Source of the DNA: Phaeoceros laevis
Taxonomy: Eukaryota > Anthocerotophyta > Anthocerotopsida > Notothyladales
Reading direction: 5' to 3'
NCBI GenBank assembly: GCA_049999765.1
Contig: JBNGIQ010009157.1
Coordinates: 53,000-116,999 of the forward strand
Length of the DNA stretch: 64,000 nt
A program made the translations under genes and the position numbers. The notes beneath the pieces are model-generated. The model was not told the DNA's origin and made no database searches. It saw only the letters and a list, made by a program, of their open reading frames with translations. This document shows positions 1 through 13,788 of the stretch, piece by piece (the stretch's first letter is position 1; each line of letters starts with the position of its first letter).

Positions 1-386
1 TGCTCCAAACACCATAGGAGAGGGGTTCACACAGCATGAAGGTCCTTCCCCGGAGGTCCTCCATGGAGGTCCCCGTCAATCACCTAAAAACCCCCTTCCT
101 TCCTCCCCCCTTGGAGTCCGTCCCTATATGACCCTATACTCGTATGTCCGCAAGTTTTGGTTTTTTGTGCAGATAGTGCAGGGTTAATTAGCGAATCCTC
201 GCCGTGAAAGTTGCCGGCCACAATATTCGGAGAATGGTTCATGTAGTTCATCGCCCAGCTCTGCTAGAGTTGAGTCTGTTTCTGCCGGTGCTAAATTGCG
301 TCCACCACCGCTGCGTGAGCTGCTTTGCTGCTTGTTACACTTGAGCCGCATTCGCAATTCATTGCTCAACTCCGACGGCATCAACC
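1..386. other. Upstream region and probable 5' leader of the MDH gene
   Basis: No gene is visible here. The stretch precedes the malate dehydrogenase start codon and probably holds its promoter and leader. I see no convincing TATA box. Confidence 0.4.
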
Positions 387-2203
387 ATGGCAGCTCGGCG
401 TGCGGCGTCCTTGGTGCTGAACCGCAGCTTCGCTTCGTCCTCGAGCCCTCAGCGGAAGGTGGCCGTCCTGGGAGCCGCAGGCGGCATTGGCCAGCCTCTA
501 GGCCTCCTGCTCAAGCTGAACCCGCTGGTCACGCACCTTTCTCTGTACGATATTGCGGGGACTCCAGGCGTAGCTGCGGACATCAGCCATGTCAACACCA
601 CTGCTGAGGTGAGGTGCATTTCGTTTGGCTCACTCTGGGCTTCTACTCTAATTCGCCTGGTGCCTTGTGTTCGAAGAGGGATGTGCAACAGTCTGACGAA
701 GTTTGCATGAGGGTTGAGGGCCTGGGATCCGCAATTGGCATGCAGATCTTGCAAGTTGTGGCCTTGATGCACAAAGTGTGGCCAAGGTGCACAAGGTTTT
801 TCGGTGTCAAGGGACGCAGATGCGGTCCTTTTAGGGTTGTCCGTGCTGTGCAGGAAGAGCGTACGGTTTGTTGCAATGTTTTTGACCTAGCTAGGTCTGC
901 GTGTGCAGATTACTGGACATGCGGGCCCAGACGAGCTGGCCGAGGCCCTCAGCGGAGCAGACGTCATCATCATTCCTGCTGGAGTGCCTCGCAAGCCTGG
1001 AATGACGAGAGATGACTTGTTCAACATCAACGCTGGCATTGTGAAAGGTCTGGCAGAGGCTATTGCGAAGCACGCTCCTGAGGTTTGTTACATGTCCCCT
1101 TCTTCGGCTAGAGTTGTGTGAAGAGCGATGGTACGGATGTAATGTTGCTGTCTCCTAATCGGTGGCCCTGGTGGTGGTGCTGTGAAGGCTTTGGTCAATA
1201 TCATCAGCAATCCGGTGAACTCAACTGTCCCTATTGTGGCTGAGGTGTTCAAGCGGGCAGGCACCTACGACCCCAGGAAATTGTTCGGAGTTACCACATT
1301 GGATGTGGTGCGAGCCAGAACTTTCTTGGCAGCCAAGAAGGGGCTGGATGTGAACGGTTCGTTCCACTTCTGACGTGTGCTGCACTATTGTTTGTGTACT
1401 ACTGTGTGTGGGATACTGGTGTGTGAACTGAACCGTTAGTGCGTGCCGTTACAGAGGTTGATGTCCCAGTTGTGGGTGGGCATGCTGGCGTTACGATTCT
1501 TCCCCTGTTTTCCCAGGTACGGGTGGTGAAGGGGGAGATGTAGGTTGCCCGTGATTGAACAGCCAGTTAGTGACATGCATGGTTTTGAGATGGTTTGGCT
1601 TTCGTTTGGCTGTGGTTTACGATGAGCACAGGCCACACCCAAGGTCTCCCTGACAGACGAGGAGCGTGAAGCTTTGACAAAGCGGACACAAGATGGAGGC
1701 ACGGAGGTTGTGCAGGCCAAGGCCGGCAAAGGATCTGCTACTCTCTCTATGGCGTAAGTTGCACACAGACTCTCGGGGGTGGTGGTCTGTGGGGGTGAAG
1801 TAAGGGGTCATGGAACTAACCAACAAGTGGTGTCGTGACCTTGTAGTTACGCGGGAGCATTGTTCGCCGAAGCATGTCTCAAGGGGTTGAACGGCGTGAA
1901 AAATGTGGAGGAGTGCACTTACGTGGCCTCCACCGTCACCGAGTTGCCCTACTTCGCATCCAAGGTACAGCAGCAGACCTCACTAGTGTGCACAGCAACC
2001 GCTTGTGGAGTGGGGGTGAGGATTGTTGACGAGGTTTGTGTGTTGTGGGTGTTGACCAGGTGATACTGGGCACGAGGGGCGTGGAGCAAGTTTTGGGATT
2101 GGGCAGTCTGAACAAGTACGAGCAGCAGGGTTTGGAGGCTCTGAAGCCGGAGCTCAAGTCGTCCATCGAGAAGGGCAAGAAGTTTGTGGAAGATAACCAG
2201 TGA
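387..2203 (+). CDS. MDH: Malate dehydrogenase, NAD-dependent, mitochondrial type
   Basis: Catalyses reversible oxidation of malate to oxaloacetate with NAD, in the TCA cycle and malate shuttles. Exons: 387-608, 909-1082, 1188-1356, 1455-1516, 1632-1753, 1847-1964, 2060-2203, giving 336 residues, normal for plant mitochondrial or glyoxysomal MDH. All introns are GT-AG and phases join cleanly. Seen: an N-terminal NAD loop GAAGGIG near residues 29-35, substrate arginines in VPRKPGMTR (about 102 and 108), catalytic His in GGHAG (about 198), and [10 protein letters not shown]. The first 22 or so residues ([20 protein letters not shown]) are rich in Arg, Ala and Ser with no acidic residue, which fits a mitochondrial presequence. 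The glyoxysomal form would carry a longer PTS2 presequence, not seen here. The start is the first ATG in frame. Confidence 0.95.
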
Positions 2204-3461
2204 CTGGGAGATTTTTGAATTGACGGGAGCCGTTTACTTTCATCGTTTTTGACCTTGGTGGTGGACTGATAGATTCCCCATATGAGCGAGTAGCAGCAGC
2301 CAGTAGGAGGAGCTTTGGTCGGCGGAGTTGTGTGGATGGCTGGCAAGTTTATCGAGTTTTTAAATAGCTGGCTCCTAGGCCGCCAGGTGTGGCTGATGAG
2401 ACGGAGAGCAGCTTCTAGAAGCTTCTCCTGGTCACCCCATGTGGTGGTACTAGAATAATTTTCGGCCCTAATAAGAAATGGGCCCGGCGTGGGAGGGGGG
2501 AGTGCTCCTTCCACGTTGATGCCTCGCCTTTTTATACATCCGGAATCCGGAAATGCAAGATGGCAGTCATGATGATGGGGGACCCGTTGTGCTAGTTTTG
2601 GGCGAGGTGAAGCCGGTGCAACGGTTCGGTTGAACTTCCCCTTAATGTTCCACCTCTGAGATGCCTGCTGAGGGCGGGCACGAGCCCTGCAACGCATGAA
2701 GTTACCCCCCGCCACCTCGCCAGTGAAACGGTTGGAGCGTTCATGCGCCTGGAACACGTCGCCCACCCGGAGCTGGCAGCACGGCCCTCACATTCGGCTA
2801 CCCCTCACCATCCGACGACGAGAGAGGATTAAATCTAGAAGGAAGAAAGGTGTTTTTAGAGTTTTTTATAGAGGGAGGCAGAAGGATCCTCATCGAATCA
2901 GAGCCTGCTTGCCTGGCGTACTACAGTAGCAGGCTTATGAGTAGAATGACAACACTGACTTGGCATCTGTCCTAGTTATCAGTCCATGTGGCTGGAAAAG
3001 TGCGCATATGTACATGGCTGCAGTCAGAAAATGAGAACACTGGCCGGTCCCGCCGACATCGGAGGGCAAGGAAATTGTCATGGAAATTTGGCGGAAAATA
3101 AGCCCCGACATCCACGCTCCACTGATGAGGCGAATTGCGTACCACTTACGCCTTGAGACAGCCTCGCCTTTGCCAATGCTCATAAAGCCGCAGTGGGAGT
3201 GGGCTCGGCAGTCGAAAACGCAGCTTGGCTCTTGTGGCCGGCTGCCGAGAGAAGGAATCTGCGCTAGCCCGGCCCAGCCCAGCCCAGCGGAGCGTGGTGG
3301 AGGCGCACGGTGCGCCTCGGTTCTTGTAGCTCCTGGGAAGATAGATTTCTGTCTGCAACAGCAGCAGCAGCAGCAGCAGCACAGGAGTGGTGTAGAGGAT
3401 TTAGGAAGAAAGGACTCCGGGCAGCCACGCTTTCGCTACTCTGCTTCTGGAAGGAGAGGCT
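2204..3461. other. Intergenic: MDH 3' UTR, then promoter and 5' leader of the first PDR gene
   Basis: No coding gene is supported. A long open frame on the minus strand (1936-2766) overlaps MDH exons and has no recognisable domain. The last 250 bases hold a short CCCAG repeat (about 3268-3290) and a CAG tract, both probably in the leader of the PDR gene. Confidence 0.5.
3357..3382 (+). repeat. CAG trinucleotide tract in the probable 5' UTR
   Basis: About eight CAG units lie roughly 80 bases before the PDR start codon. The tract can extend open frames in several registers, which explains the spurious Gln or Ala runs there. Confidence 0.8.
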
Positions 3462-6400
3462 ATGGCGTCGGCTGCAGTGGTGGACGGTGCGGAGACGCTG
3501 CGGTCGGGGCGCTGGTCCACGGACGGCAGCGTCTTCTCGCGCAACTCGGCCAGCCGGAGGGAGGTGGGCGACGAGGAGGCGCTCATCTGGGCGGCGCTGC
3601 AGAAGCTCCCCACCTACGACCGCGTGCGCACCTCCATCCTCAAGAACGTGGGCCAGGATGGCCATGTCCTGCACCAGCACATCGACGTTACCAAGCTGGC
3701 GCTGCAGGACCGGCAGGCCATCATCGAGAACCTGCTGCGGGTCACCGAGGAGGACAATGAGCGCTTCCTGCGCAACATGCGCCAGCGCCTGGATGCGTGC
3801 GTCTCTCCTCCTCCTCCTCCACAGATCCTGCCTGCTGGGTCATTCATTCTTGCCTTCCTTCCCATAGTTAGCTCCTTGGCCTGCGCTGACCAGCTGCGAA
3901 CAGCAACGCCACAAACACCAGAGGCAGCATTTTCCATGGATTGCCAAGCGCCTGCATTGTAATCTGTGGTTGCCTACTGCTGCAGAGTGGGCATTGATCT
4001 TCCCAAGGTGGAAGTGCGATACGAGCACCTCAATGTGGTGGCCAATGTGCACGTGGGCCAGCGCGCTCTGCCAACACTCATCAATTACACCATCAATGTA
4101 GCCGAGGTGGGTCGTCCCACAGACTTGGCGTTGGAACTTCCGAGCTACTCCTTCCAACTCCTTTCGGAAAAGGATTGAATCTCTTCTTGTGTTGCAGGAT
4201 TTCTTGGGGATGATTGGATTGTCACCGTCCAAGAAACGGGTGCTCAACATTCTTCAGGATGTCAGCGGGATCATCAAACCATCCAGGTAGGCACTGTGCG
4301 CGTATGTCTGTTGCGACGTCGAATGTGGTGATCGGCCGGCTCAGCTGGTAGGATGGACTCAGGAGCTGATTTTCCACCTCTCTGGTGCAGGATGACCCTG
4401 CTTCTGGGACCCCCTACCTCGGGGAAGACCACATTCCTGCTGGCTCTGGCAGGAAAGCTCGACCCCGAGCTCAAGGTACTGCCCAATGAGAGTCAGTTAC
4501 TGCGTGGATCCTGGGAAAGGACGCAGCGAGCTCACTGCCTCCTTCTTGGCCGCAGGTGTCGGGGAGGGTGACGTACAACGGGCACGACTTGCACGAATTC
4601 GTGCCTGAGAGGACCTCTGCCTACATCAGCCAGCGGGACCTCCAGATGGGGGAGATGACGGTTCGGGAGACTCTCGATTTCTATGGCCGATGCCAGGGCG
4701 TCGGCACCCGACCCCGTAAGTGCAATGCGCATGCCCCTCTTCCTGCCTCGTGGTGGCAGTTGGGGATCGATGTGTCATGAATGCTGTGTGCACGGATTTG
4801 GTGTGCAGAAATGCTGGAAGAGCTGTCGAGGCGGGAGAAGGAGATGGGGATCCTTCCAGACGCGGACATGGATGCGTTTCTCAAGGTACAGTGCTCCCTC
4901 CCTGCTGCTTGTCAGGGGACACCTCCTGCATCGATCCTGTGTTGTTGCATCATTGGGCTTCCTGACCGCTTCTTTCGCCGCAGGCTGCGGCAGTACAAGG
5001 GCAGAACACGAGCGTCGTCACCGACTACAATCTCAAGGTAGGGCCGCGCCCGCCCGCGCCCCCACGAGCTGCTGGTGTTTGGAAGAGATGGTAGCTTTGC
5101 TTAGATGTAGCCCTTCAACGCGCCGCCACGTCGTTTGTTTGCTGCCAGATTTTGGGTCTCGACATCTGCGCCGATACGCTGGTTGGAGATGAAATGCGCC
5201 GCGGTATATCCGGTGGGCAGCGCAAGCGAGTCACCACCGGTGCGGGTCGCTTTGCTGTTTTGCTTTCTCGCGGGCCGTTAGTTAACAGTCCCCCGTCTTC
5301 TTCTTCTTGTCCAAGCGTCCAAGCATGGCTTTCCGGTGCCTGCATTCTTGTCGTTAAGCCACCAGCTACGATGGCGTTTTACTCTTGCAGGAGAGATGAC
5401 TGTAGGCCCCGCCAAGGCCTTCTTCATGGACGAAATCTCCACGGGACTCGATAGCTCCACCACTTTCCAGATCGTCAAGTGCCTGCGCCAGTCTGTGCAC
5501 CACACCAATGGCACCATGGTGGTCTCCCTCCTGCAGCCGGCACCCGAGACCTTCGAGCTCTTCGACGACCTCATTCTGCTGTCCGAGGGCCACCTTGTCT
5601 ACCAGGGACCGTGCGACTTGGTGCTCTCCTTTTTCGAGACGCTGGGCTTCAAGTGTCCAGACAGGAAAGGGGTAGCCGATTTCCTGCAGGAGGTAGGGTT
5701 CCAGCTACTTCGTCCTGCTGCATTTTCATTTTGTGAGGCGCCGTTGAGGGCAGACTGACTCACACATTGCCCGTCTCTTTTGTGGCAACAAACAACCAGG
5801 TCACCTCCAGGAAGGATCAGTATCAGTACTGGGCGGACCAGAGCAAGCCCTACTCGTATGTGCCCGTCACAAAATTTGCGTCTGCGTTCCAAGAGTTCCA
5901 TCTTGGACACAGGCTGCAGGAGGAGCTGCAGATTCCCTACGACAAGGCCAAAAGCCACCCTGCGGCTCTGGTAAAAGAGAGGTACGCTCTCAGCAACCTG
6001 GAGCTCTTCAAGGCATGCTTTACCAGAGAGATATTATTGCTGAGGCGCAACAGCTTCATCTATGTCTTCAAATCCGTCCAGGTGAGCACCTTTTACTAGT
6101 TGGTCGACGTTTTTGTTGTTGTTGTGCGTAGTAGAAAAATCCGTAGGTGGTTCTCATGACTTTGTGGGGTATTGTGGTGCCAGATATCGATAGTGGCCAC
6201 TGTAACCATGACGGTTTTTCTGCGGACAGAGATGCATCACAGGACTGTCGATGATGGCAATGCCTATATGGGCGCTCTCTTCTTTGGCCTCATCAACGTT
6301 ATGTTCAATGGTTATGCTGATTTGTCCATGACACTGGTCAGGCTCCCTGTGTTCTACAAGCAGAGAGATTTGTTTCTCTATCCCGCCTGGGCTTATTCAT

Positions 6401-9400
6401 TACCTACCTTTATCCTCAAGCTTCCCCTCTCCCTTCTCGAGTCTGGAATCTGGGTCATCCTAACGTACTACGTTATTGGATTCGCACCCGAGGCTGAAAG
6501 GTACAAAGTCGAATTCCTTATTTTTCCTTTTGAAAGTTGAGAGTCAATGATTTAAGTCTTGACTAACCTGTCCCTTCTCTATGATGCAGATTCTTCCGAC
6601 AGTTTCTCATGCTTTTCTTCCTTCACCAAATGTCTCTTGGAATGTTTCGATTGATTGCATCACTTGGTCGGACAATGATCATCGCAAACACATGGGGCAC
6701 CTTTTCTCTTCTTGTCGTCTTTGTGCTTGGCGGTTTCATTGTATCCAGAGGTAAGGTGGGACACTCACGTGATACATGGTTCTAACTAGGATAATCCATC
6801 TGTTGTCCTAACTCTTTTTCTTATGCTGTGCCGTCAGATAACATCCATCCATGGTGGATCTGGGGGTATTGGATGTCGCCTCTCACATATGGTCAGAACG
6901 CAATTGCTGTGAACGAGTTTCTAGCACCTCGCTGGCAGCAGGTTAGCTCGAGGTTACTGTGCTACTTGTGGTCTTCTCTGAATAGTTAGAGACCTTCAGG
7001 CTCAAGCTGTTTTTATGTGCTTTTGTGCAGCCATACAACGGGTCTGCCACTCAGACTGTCGGGAGGCAACTTCTAGAGAGTCGGGGTATCTTTGCAGAAG
7101 CGTCATGGTATTGGATTGGAATCGGCGCGTTGGTTGGCTACATGATACTGTTCAACCTCCTCTTTACATGGGCGCTAACCTACTTGAAGCGTGAGTACAC
7201 TATACTAGCTGGGTATTTCCTGATGATTTTAGAATCTGATTAAAGGGGACAGTACCTTACTTGCAAACGTGACCATGAGAGCAGCACTGGGGAAGCCACA
7301 AGCTATCATATCGGAAGAGGTTTTGGATGAAAAGCAGGCAAATCTTACAGGAGCAGAAGTACTGGACCGCCCACAGACTAGGAAATCCTTTTCTAATCAA
7401 GGCAATGGAGTTAATGGTGAGGTCGCTAACCCTTGCACCTGTTATCTAAACAAGTTGCATGGATGGATTTCTGTAACATTGTGAGCATCCTGCAAGCCGT
7501 TGTGCTGTGGAGCCGAGGATTTACTCTTTGTACCGTGGGCTGATGATACAGGCCGTCCGAGCTTACCCGCAGCAGAAGGAGATAGGTTCGATGCAGTGGC
7601 AGAGGCCAGAGGAGTGGCCCCAAAGAAAGGAATGGTGTTGCCTTTCCAGCCCCTGGCAATAGCTTTCCATAATCTTAGCTACTTTGTGGATATGCCTGCA
7701 GTAAGTGTGCTCAGATCTCTTCTTGCCATTATCAATTGTACCACAGCTGCGTTGTCAATTTATCTGTACGCAATGGTGTTGCAATCATTTGCAGGAAATG
7801 AAGGAGCAGGGCGTGACAGAGGATAGGCTCCAGCTGCTTCGGGATGTCAGTGGCGCGTTTAGGCCTGGTGTCCTCACTGCATTGGTCGGTGTCAGTGGAG
7901 CAGGGAAGACTACACTGATGGATGTGTTGGCAGGACGAAAAACTGGTGGTTACATAGAGGGGACTATCAGTATATCTGGGTACCCCAAGCGGCAGGAAAC
8001 ATTTGCTCGTATTGCAGGATACTGTGAGCAGGATGACATACATTCCCCGCATGTCACAGTCTATGAGTCAGTTTTATACTCTGCCTGGCTCAGGCTGTCA
8101 CCTGACATTGATGTTGCAACTCGGGAGGTGAGGGATACAGATGCCAGTGTCTGGAGGGTTCTGTCATTTCCTGGTCTCATCCTTGAGCAGTTCCGTAGTC
8201 TGTCACTGCTTTACCTTTGTGTGGAAGGTCTCTAACAGCAACACCCTGGCTCTTGTTATCTGCAGATGTTTGTTGAAGAGGTGATGGATCTGGTGGAGCT
8301 GCAGCCTCTGAGAGATGCAATAGTTGGTCTTCCAGGAATAAATGGCTTATCCATCGAGCAGAGAAAGAGGTTGACAATTGCAGTTGAGCTTGTAGCCAAC
8401 CCGTCCATGATATTTATGGACGAACCAACCTCGGGACTAGATGCCCGTGCTGCAGCCATTGTGATGCGGACTGTCCGTAACACAGTGGATACTGGTCGTA
8501 CTGTGGTCTGTACCATCCATCAACCCAGCATCGATATCTTTGAAGCTTTCGATGAGGTAATGAAATTTAATATGCTGGCTGTGCTTTTCTCTGTTTTGGA
8601 TTAGTAGGCTGTCAGTCAGGATTTGCATTTTTAGCATGGTGTAACAATCCCCGTATGCCTGTTGCACAATGCAGCTTCTGTTGATGAAAAGAGGAGGTCA
8701 AGTGATATATACTGGTCCGCTTGGCAGCCGTTCTCACAAGCTGGTTGAATACTTTCAGGTTGGCCATGCTTTTCGCAGTGCAGTAATTTCGTCTTACTTC
8801 TTCCCTCCCCACCATACTACTTTGAGATGGAGTTATGACTGTTATCATCCTGTTGCTGGTTGTTTACTGAAGGCTGTTGAGGGTGTTCCCCATATCAAAG
8901 AGGGGTACAACCCAGCGACCTGGATGCTGGACGTCACATCAACCTCACAAGAGGTCCGCACAGGACTTGATTTTGCACAGGTCTACAAGGACTCGTCACT
9001 GTTCCAGTAAGTTCGGTGATGCATATTGCTCAACAACGGTTTCCCACAGGTAAAAAATAGGTGCATATAATTTGCATCTTTGTTCTGGCTGTGTCTTCAG
9101 ACGCAATGAAGCACTGATCAAGGAGCTGAGCCAACCTCCTCCTGGATCCAAGGACATTGTCTTTGAATCCCAGTATGCACAACCGTTCTGGTCACAGTGC
9201 AAGGCTTGCTTGTGGAAGCAGCACAAGTCCTACTGGAGGAACCCACACTATAATGTCATCCGACTCTTCTTCACAGTAGTGTGTGCAATTTTGTTCGGCA
9301 CGATCTTTTGGGATCTTGGGCAGAAATTGTAAGTACACCGTTTGCAGTAGTCTGCTTTATGGCAAGCCATGATCTGCTCTCGTCATCCGGTGTCCTCTTA

Positions 9401-10371
9401 CTGTTGGCTCATCTGGTGGCATCAGGGATAACTTCCAAGATCTGTTCAACATAATCGGTGCTATGTATGCCGCCGTTTTGTTCGTTGGAATCAACAACGC
9501 CAACACAGTGCAACCAGTTGTGGGTATTGAGAGAACCGTGTTCTATCGAGAGCGTGCAGCTGGCATGTACTCTGCACTACCTTACGCATTTGGCCAGGTG
9601 AGTGAGCGGTGGAAACATCATCCTCCTAATGGTGACATTGTTAACGTGCTCTCTGAGGTGTCCTGTGTGCAAAGAGGGCAAGCCCTGACATGCCTACTTG
9701 TTTCCTCATGGTTGGCAAGCGCAGGTAGTGATCGAGCTACCATATGTGCTCGTCCAAACATTGTCTTACGTCCTCATTGTCTATTCCATGATCAACTTCC
9801 AGTGGACAGCAGCCAAGTTTTTCTGGTTCATCGTCCTCACGTACCTGACACTCCTGTACATGACTTACTACGGTATGATGAATGTGGCGTTCACACCCAA
9901 CCACCAAATCGCCGCCATTGTGGCATCCGCCTTCTACATGCTGTGGAACCTGTTTTCCGGTTTCATCATCCCGCGCAGTGTAAGCAGAAAAACGCTCTCA
10001 CTTTCATTCTGTGTGTGCTGCTCTGTTCTGAAGGTTTTTATTTACAGAGGGTAAGGTAGTCTACTCACAATTAAAGGATGCCATTGTATGTTGTGCTGCA
10101 GCACATTCCCATCTGGTGGAAATGGTATTACTGGGCCACCCCTGTGGCATGGACACTGTACGGAGTGATTGTTTCTCAGCTGGGCGACGTGACCACAGAG
10201 CTGAAGCAACCAGACGGCACATTGATAACAGTGAAGAAGTACCTGGAGGACCAGTTCGGGTTCCACCACGACTTTTTGGGGTGGGTTGCACTGGTGCACG
10301 TCTGCCTGGTGGTGGTCTTTGCCTTCGTCTTCGCCTTCTGCATCAAGTACTTGAACTTCCAGCGCCGATGA
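3462..10371 (+). CDS. ABCG: Full-size ABCG transporter, pleiotropic drug resistance (PDR) type, copy 1
   Basis: ATP-driven exporter, normally in the plasma membrane. Plant relatives move terpenoids, hormones, cuticle precursors or xenobiotics; the substrate here is unknown. Exons: 3462-3796, 3986-4106, 4198-4286, 4391-4475, 4556-4715, 4809-4885, 4984-5037, 5149-5239, 5391-5692, 5800-6081, 6184-6500, 6590-6750, 6838-6941, 7031-7190, 7285-7416, 7552-7700, 7795-8127, 8266-8556, 8675-8758, 8873-9006, 9101-9328, 9426-9597, 9725-9979, 10102-10371; 1461 residues. Order is NBD1-TMD1-NBD2-TMD2, the reversed PDR layout. NBD1 has Walker [10 protein letters not shown] (about 188-196), signature ISGGQ (327-331) and Walker B AFFMDE. 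NBD2 has GVSGAGKTT (about 905-913), the degenerate PDR signature LSIEQRKR and [16 protein letters not shown]. Ends in LNFQRR. The frame is intact. Tandem with the next PDR gene. Confidence 0.95.
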
Positions 10372-12183
10372 TGAGACGACATGTATACAGCCGAGTGAGT
10401 GATTTGGGGAGCTAGCAGCCGAGTCAGTAATCCCTCTATGCCTCTATGAAGCTATCACCATAGCATCGTGAAGTGGAGAGGAAGGATGGTGGGGATCGTA
10501 CAAGAGATCTCCACTCCTATCACCCCAGATATGATCCACCAGCAGCTGGGCAAAGATATCATTTTGTTTTGTTTCCCAAAGCTTCAGGCATTACTGTGCA
10601 AGGAAACTCTCTCCGTGGAGGGAGGGCCCCCGTCATGTAACACCTTGAATAATCAGCAATGATTTTTTAGTGTAGCCCTGACCTGCTAGATCACTGCTCC
10701 TCCCTGCCGCTGTCACTAAGTGGCTGGCTATCTAGCTGAGCTCCTAGTGCTAGGACTCTACACACAGTAGCAGGAGATTCATCAGACATGCATTGTTGGT
10801 CAGTCGCAGCCCCACATGCCCGTGAAGCTGTGTGGGTCAATGTGCCACCAGCTGGCAGGTGTTCTTGGGGGAGGAGCTCCCTTGGTGCTTGTTGTCCTGC
10901 CTGCCTGCCTTTTTTGGAAGCTCACCTGCTGGTGTTTGGGCCACCATATCTGTGTAATAAGAGCCGTCTCCATTGAAATGTCGAATTCTCAAATGCTGCC
11001 TGGAAAGTGGCAAAGCGGTAGAGGCCAAGAGTCCAAGACTCTGGTGTATCTCGGTACACCCATAGACTAGTACGTACTGTAGGTCGGATTTGTGCAAAGC
11101 ATGGAGCTCCAGGCCTTCATGTGAGATGTCCAGACGACCCAAAATCCAAAGCCTGAGAAAATGGAAACTGGACTAAGTTTTAGTGGAGGAAACAAACAGC
11201 AGAGTAAACCACATGTAAACTACTAGTGTAGTGTAGATCAGTCAAAGACTCCAGAATGGATACAGCACCTCAGTGGCACATGAGACGATCGACGATCCGC
11301 TGCAATGGTCACCGGCCACCTCCCGTCTCCCGGTCCCGGCCTTTCTCCCTCTCACACCCTCCTTGAGTTTCGCCCTCGGCGCTTATGTGCCTCCCACACT
11401 CGTCAGAGCCTTGAGCTATCGTTTTTTATCATGTCACACCTCGGGCGTACACCTGGTGCTTGACAAGTCCTCCCGCTACTTCAGTTGTGCCAGGGAGTTA
11501 GGCAGGCGAAAGTGAAAGGCGAGGTGAGAGAGGACGTAAGAGAGAGAAGGGTTGGGACCGGGACGGGGACCGGGCAGCTGGTGAGGTGGCCCCACCCGAC
11601 CATTGCAGATCGGCTTGGGGTCTCGTGGCACAGCGCACCAGATATGTGACAAAAATGCGTTTCAGGGAGGGACAGACCATGTGACAGTAAAGTACACACA
11701 ACAAAAAGATAGCGCCGGGATAGCATCTGGCCTGACCACCATGTGGATGTGTGGACCGCATCCCTCATTCCCGCAAAGCCCAGATGGGGCACATACATAC
11801 ATATCCATCTAGAACAGGGATAAGAAGATTCGCCGGAAGGACCCCATTCCTCTTTTCCTAAAAATATCGTGGATTCATTCATGTGGCGGCTGCCGCAGCG
11901 CAGGCGAGGCAGCCGTGACTCCTTATCACTCCCTCCTACAGTGACAACAGCAGTCGCCTAATAACTATTAGCTCTGGGACTTGTCCCTTGCAAGGACTGC
12001 AGCTAGGATGGACCATGTCCCTTGGAGTCAAACGGTACATCACAGTACACCTATCTATGGGCAGCTGGACAATTCATCTCATGCAAAACATGTATATTGT
12101 ATCGCATTTGCATTGCTTTCACATGTGTATTGCATTTGCATTGCTTGCTTGCTGGGAAGAAGAGTGTATTTGAAGTGATTGAC

Positions 12184-12280
12184 AGGGTACTTGCATATCA
12201 TTGATGGGGTACTTGCATACCACACAAGAGACGTAGCCAAATGACTTGCACACCATTGAAGGGGTACTTGCATACCACCC
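12184..12280. repeat. Imperfect tandem repeat of a unit containing ggggtacttgcata
   Basis: The motif recurs near 12185, 12206 and 12261, with a shorter relative near 12243. Just upstream (12090-12150) a separate short unit with gcatttgcattgctt occurs twice. Simple local duplication; no gene is attached. Confidence 0.7.
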
Positions 12281-13408
12281 AACAATGCCTAATCATTATA
12301 AATAATCTTCCTCCCTACATGCCTACTAATCAACTATGCACAATTGCCATGGCAAAGTGAGACCAAGTCTCTTTTGATACTTTGATACTAGACTAGTTAA
12401 GACTAGTCCGGTAGACTAGACTTCCAGAATCCACCACCACCTACTTCTCTTTTCCAAAAATTGCCTCAACTACAATTTGGTCACTCAACTACAACCAGCC
12501 CTACCATAGTCCCATCCAGGTTCCACTGAATGTGACCAAACCTGTTGACTGACTTTGAATTGGTGAGTCAGTATTATTATATAGTCGTTAGTAGAAACCA
12601 GGAGTTATTTCCATCTTGGCTCATGTGTCATTGATTCGTAACACGCGGTTAACTCTGTTCTAACAGCTTCCGGTATTAGTAGTTTGATCGTCAGCTGCAG
12701 GACAAGAAAGCCATTCGGACGTGATTGGAAGCATGCTCCATCATGGCAGCAGGCATGCGTCCACTAGTGACCGTACAGTTGTGGACCATGTATAGTAGAG
12801 GTGACGCCGATGCAAAGTGGTACCACCAGCATCACCAACTCCGCGCTCAGCATGATGACCTAATGCCGGTACATGCACCCCATGCCATCCATGGGTGTTG
12901 CTATGGAGGTCATGGAAGCGGTCGGAAGGCAGGGGCCAGCAAGTCGTGCCGCCATCCGACACTTCCCGTGAAGCAACCAACCCGAACAACCAAACCATGG
13001 GACCTACCATCATCGGATCCCATGTCCTGCGGGCCATATCTCGGGCTGCCATGCCATCCCCCTCATAGTACAGGGCACAGTACAGGACCTGACCTCACCA
13101 ACGCTCACCTGCAAGGAATTAATATCTCCGACGATTTGGGCATAACCGACGCCACATGGTTGTATACTTCCCAAATCAGGTCAGCGCAGACACTTTTGAC
13201 TGGCCGGTCCGTACTACTTAGCCGCGGCTAATCACACTTCGCAAGCGTGAAGCGAAAAAAGCGTAATGTACCTACTAAAAACACCATTCTAGAAGCGGGC
13301 CAGCCAGGTCGGAAGTTCTCGCAACGTTTTCCTATCCCGTCGGGCCGCATTGCCGAGAAGGTTGCTGCGAAAGAGCTGGAGCGCCCCGACCGCACCCCGT
13401 CAAGTTAG

Positions 13409-13415
13409 TATAAGG
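13409..13415 (+). promoter_or_regulatory. Possible TATA box of PDR copy 2
   Basis: TATAAGG lies about 490 bases before the start codon, followed by a C/T-rich and CAG-rich leader. This rests on motif and position only. Confidence 0.3.
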
Positions 13416-13788
13416 TGCTCGACTCCTATTCGCAGTCTCTCACAACACCACCCGCTCCACAGCCTCCCCTGTGCTGGTCCTTCTTTTACCTACCAGCCTC
13501 GCCTCACGGCAGTAGCAGCAGTAGATTAGTAGCTGCAGCAGCAGAGCCAGAGCGCAGAGGAAGGCAGCTAGAGGGGACGGATTTCCGACCGCCGTCGCAT
13601 CGATATTATTTGCCGCCGCTGCCCAAGGGCGCGTCGTCACGCAACCGAGCAAGCTTAGACTAGACCTCTTCTGCCAGCAAGATTTGCGTGGATGCGCGCT
13701 GAGATGCCACCGGAGTCTTGGTTGGACTGCCGCATTGAGGTCAGGAGGAGGAGTTTAGCTACGCTGGACCAGGGAGCTCGCTTTAGCG

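Noticed and set aside
1936-2766. 276-residue open frame on the minus strand
   Set aside because: Overlaps MDH exons 6-7 in antisense and shows no domain or conserved motif.
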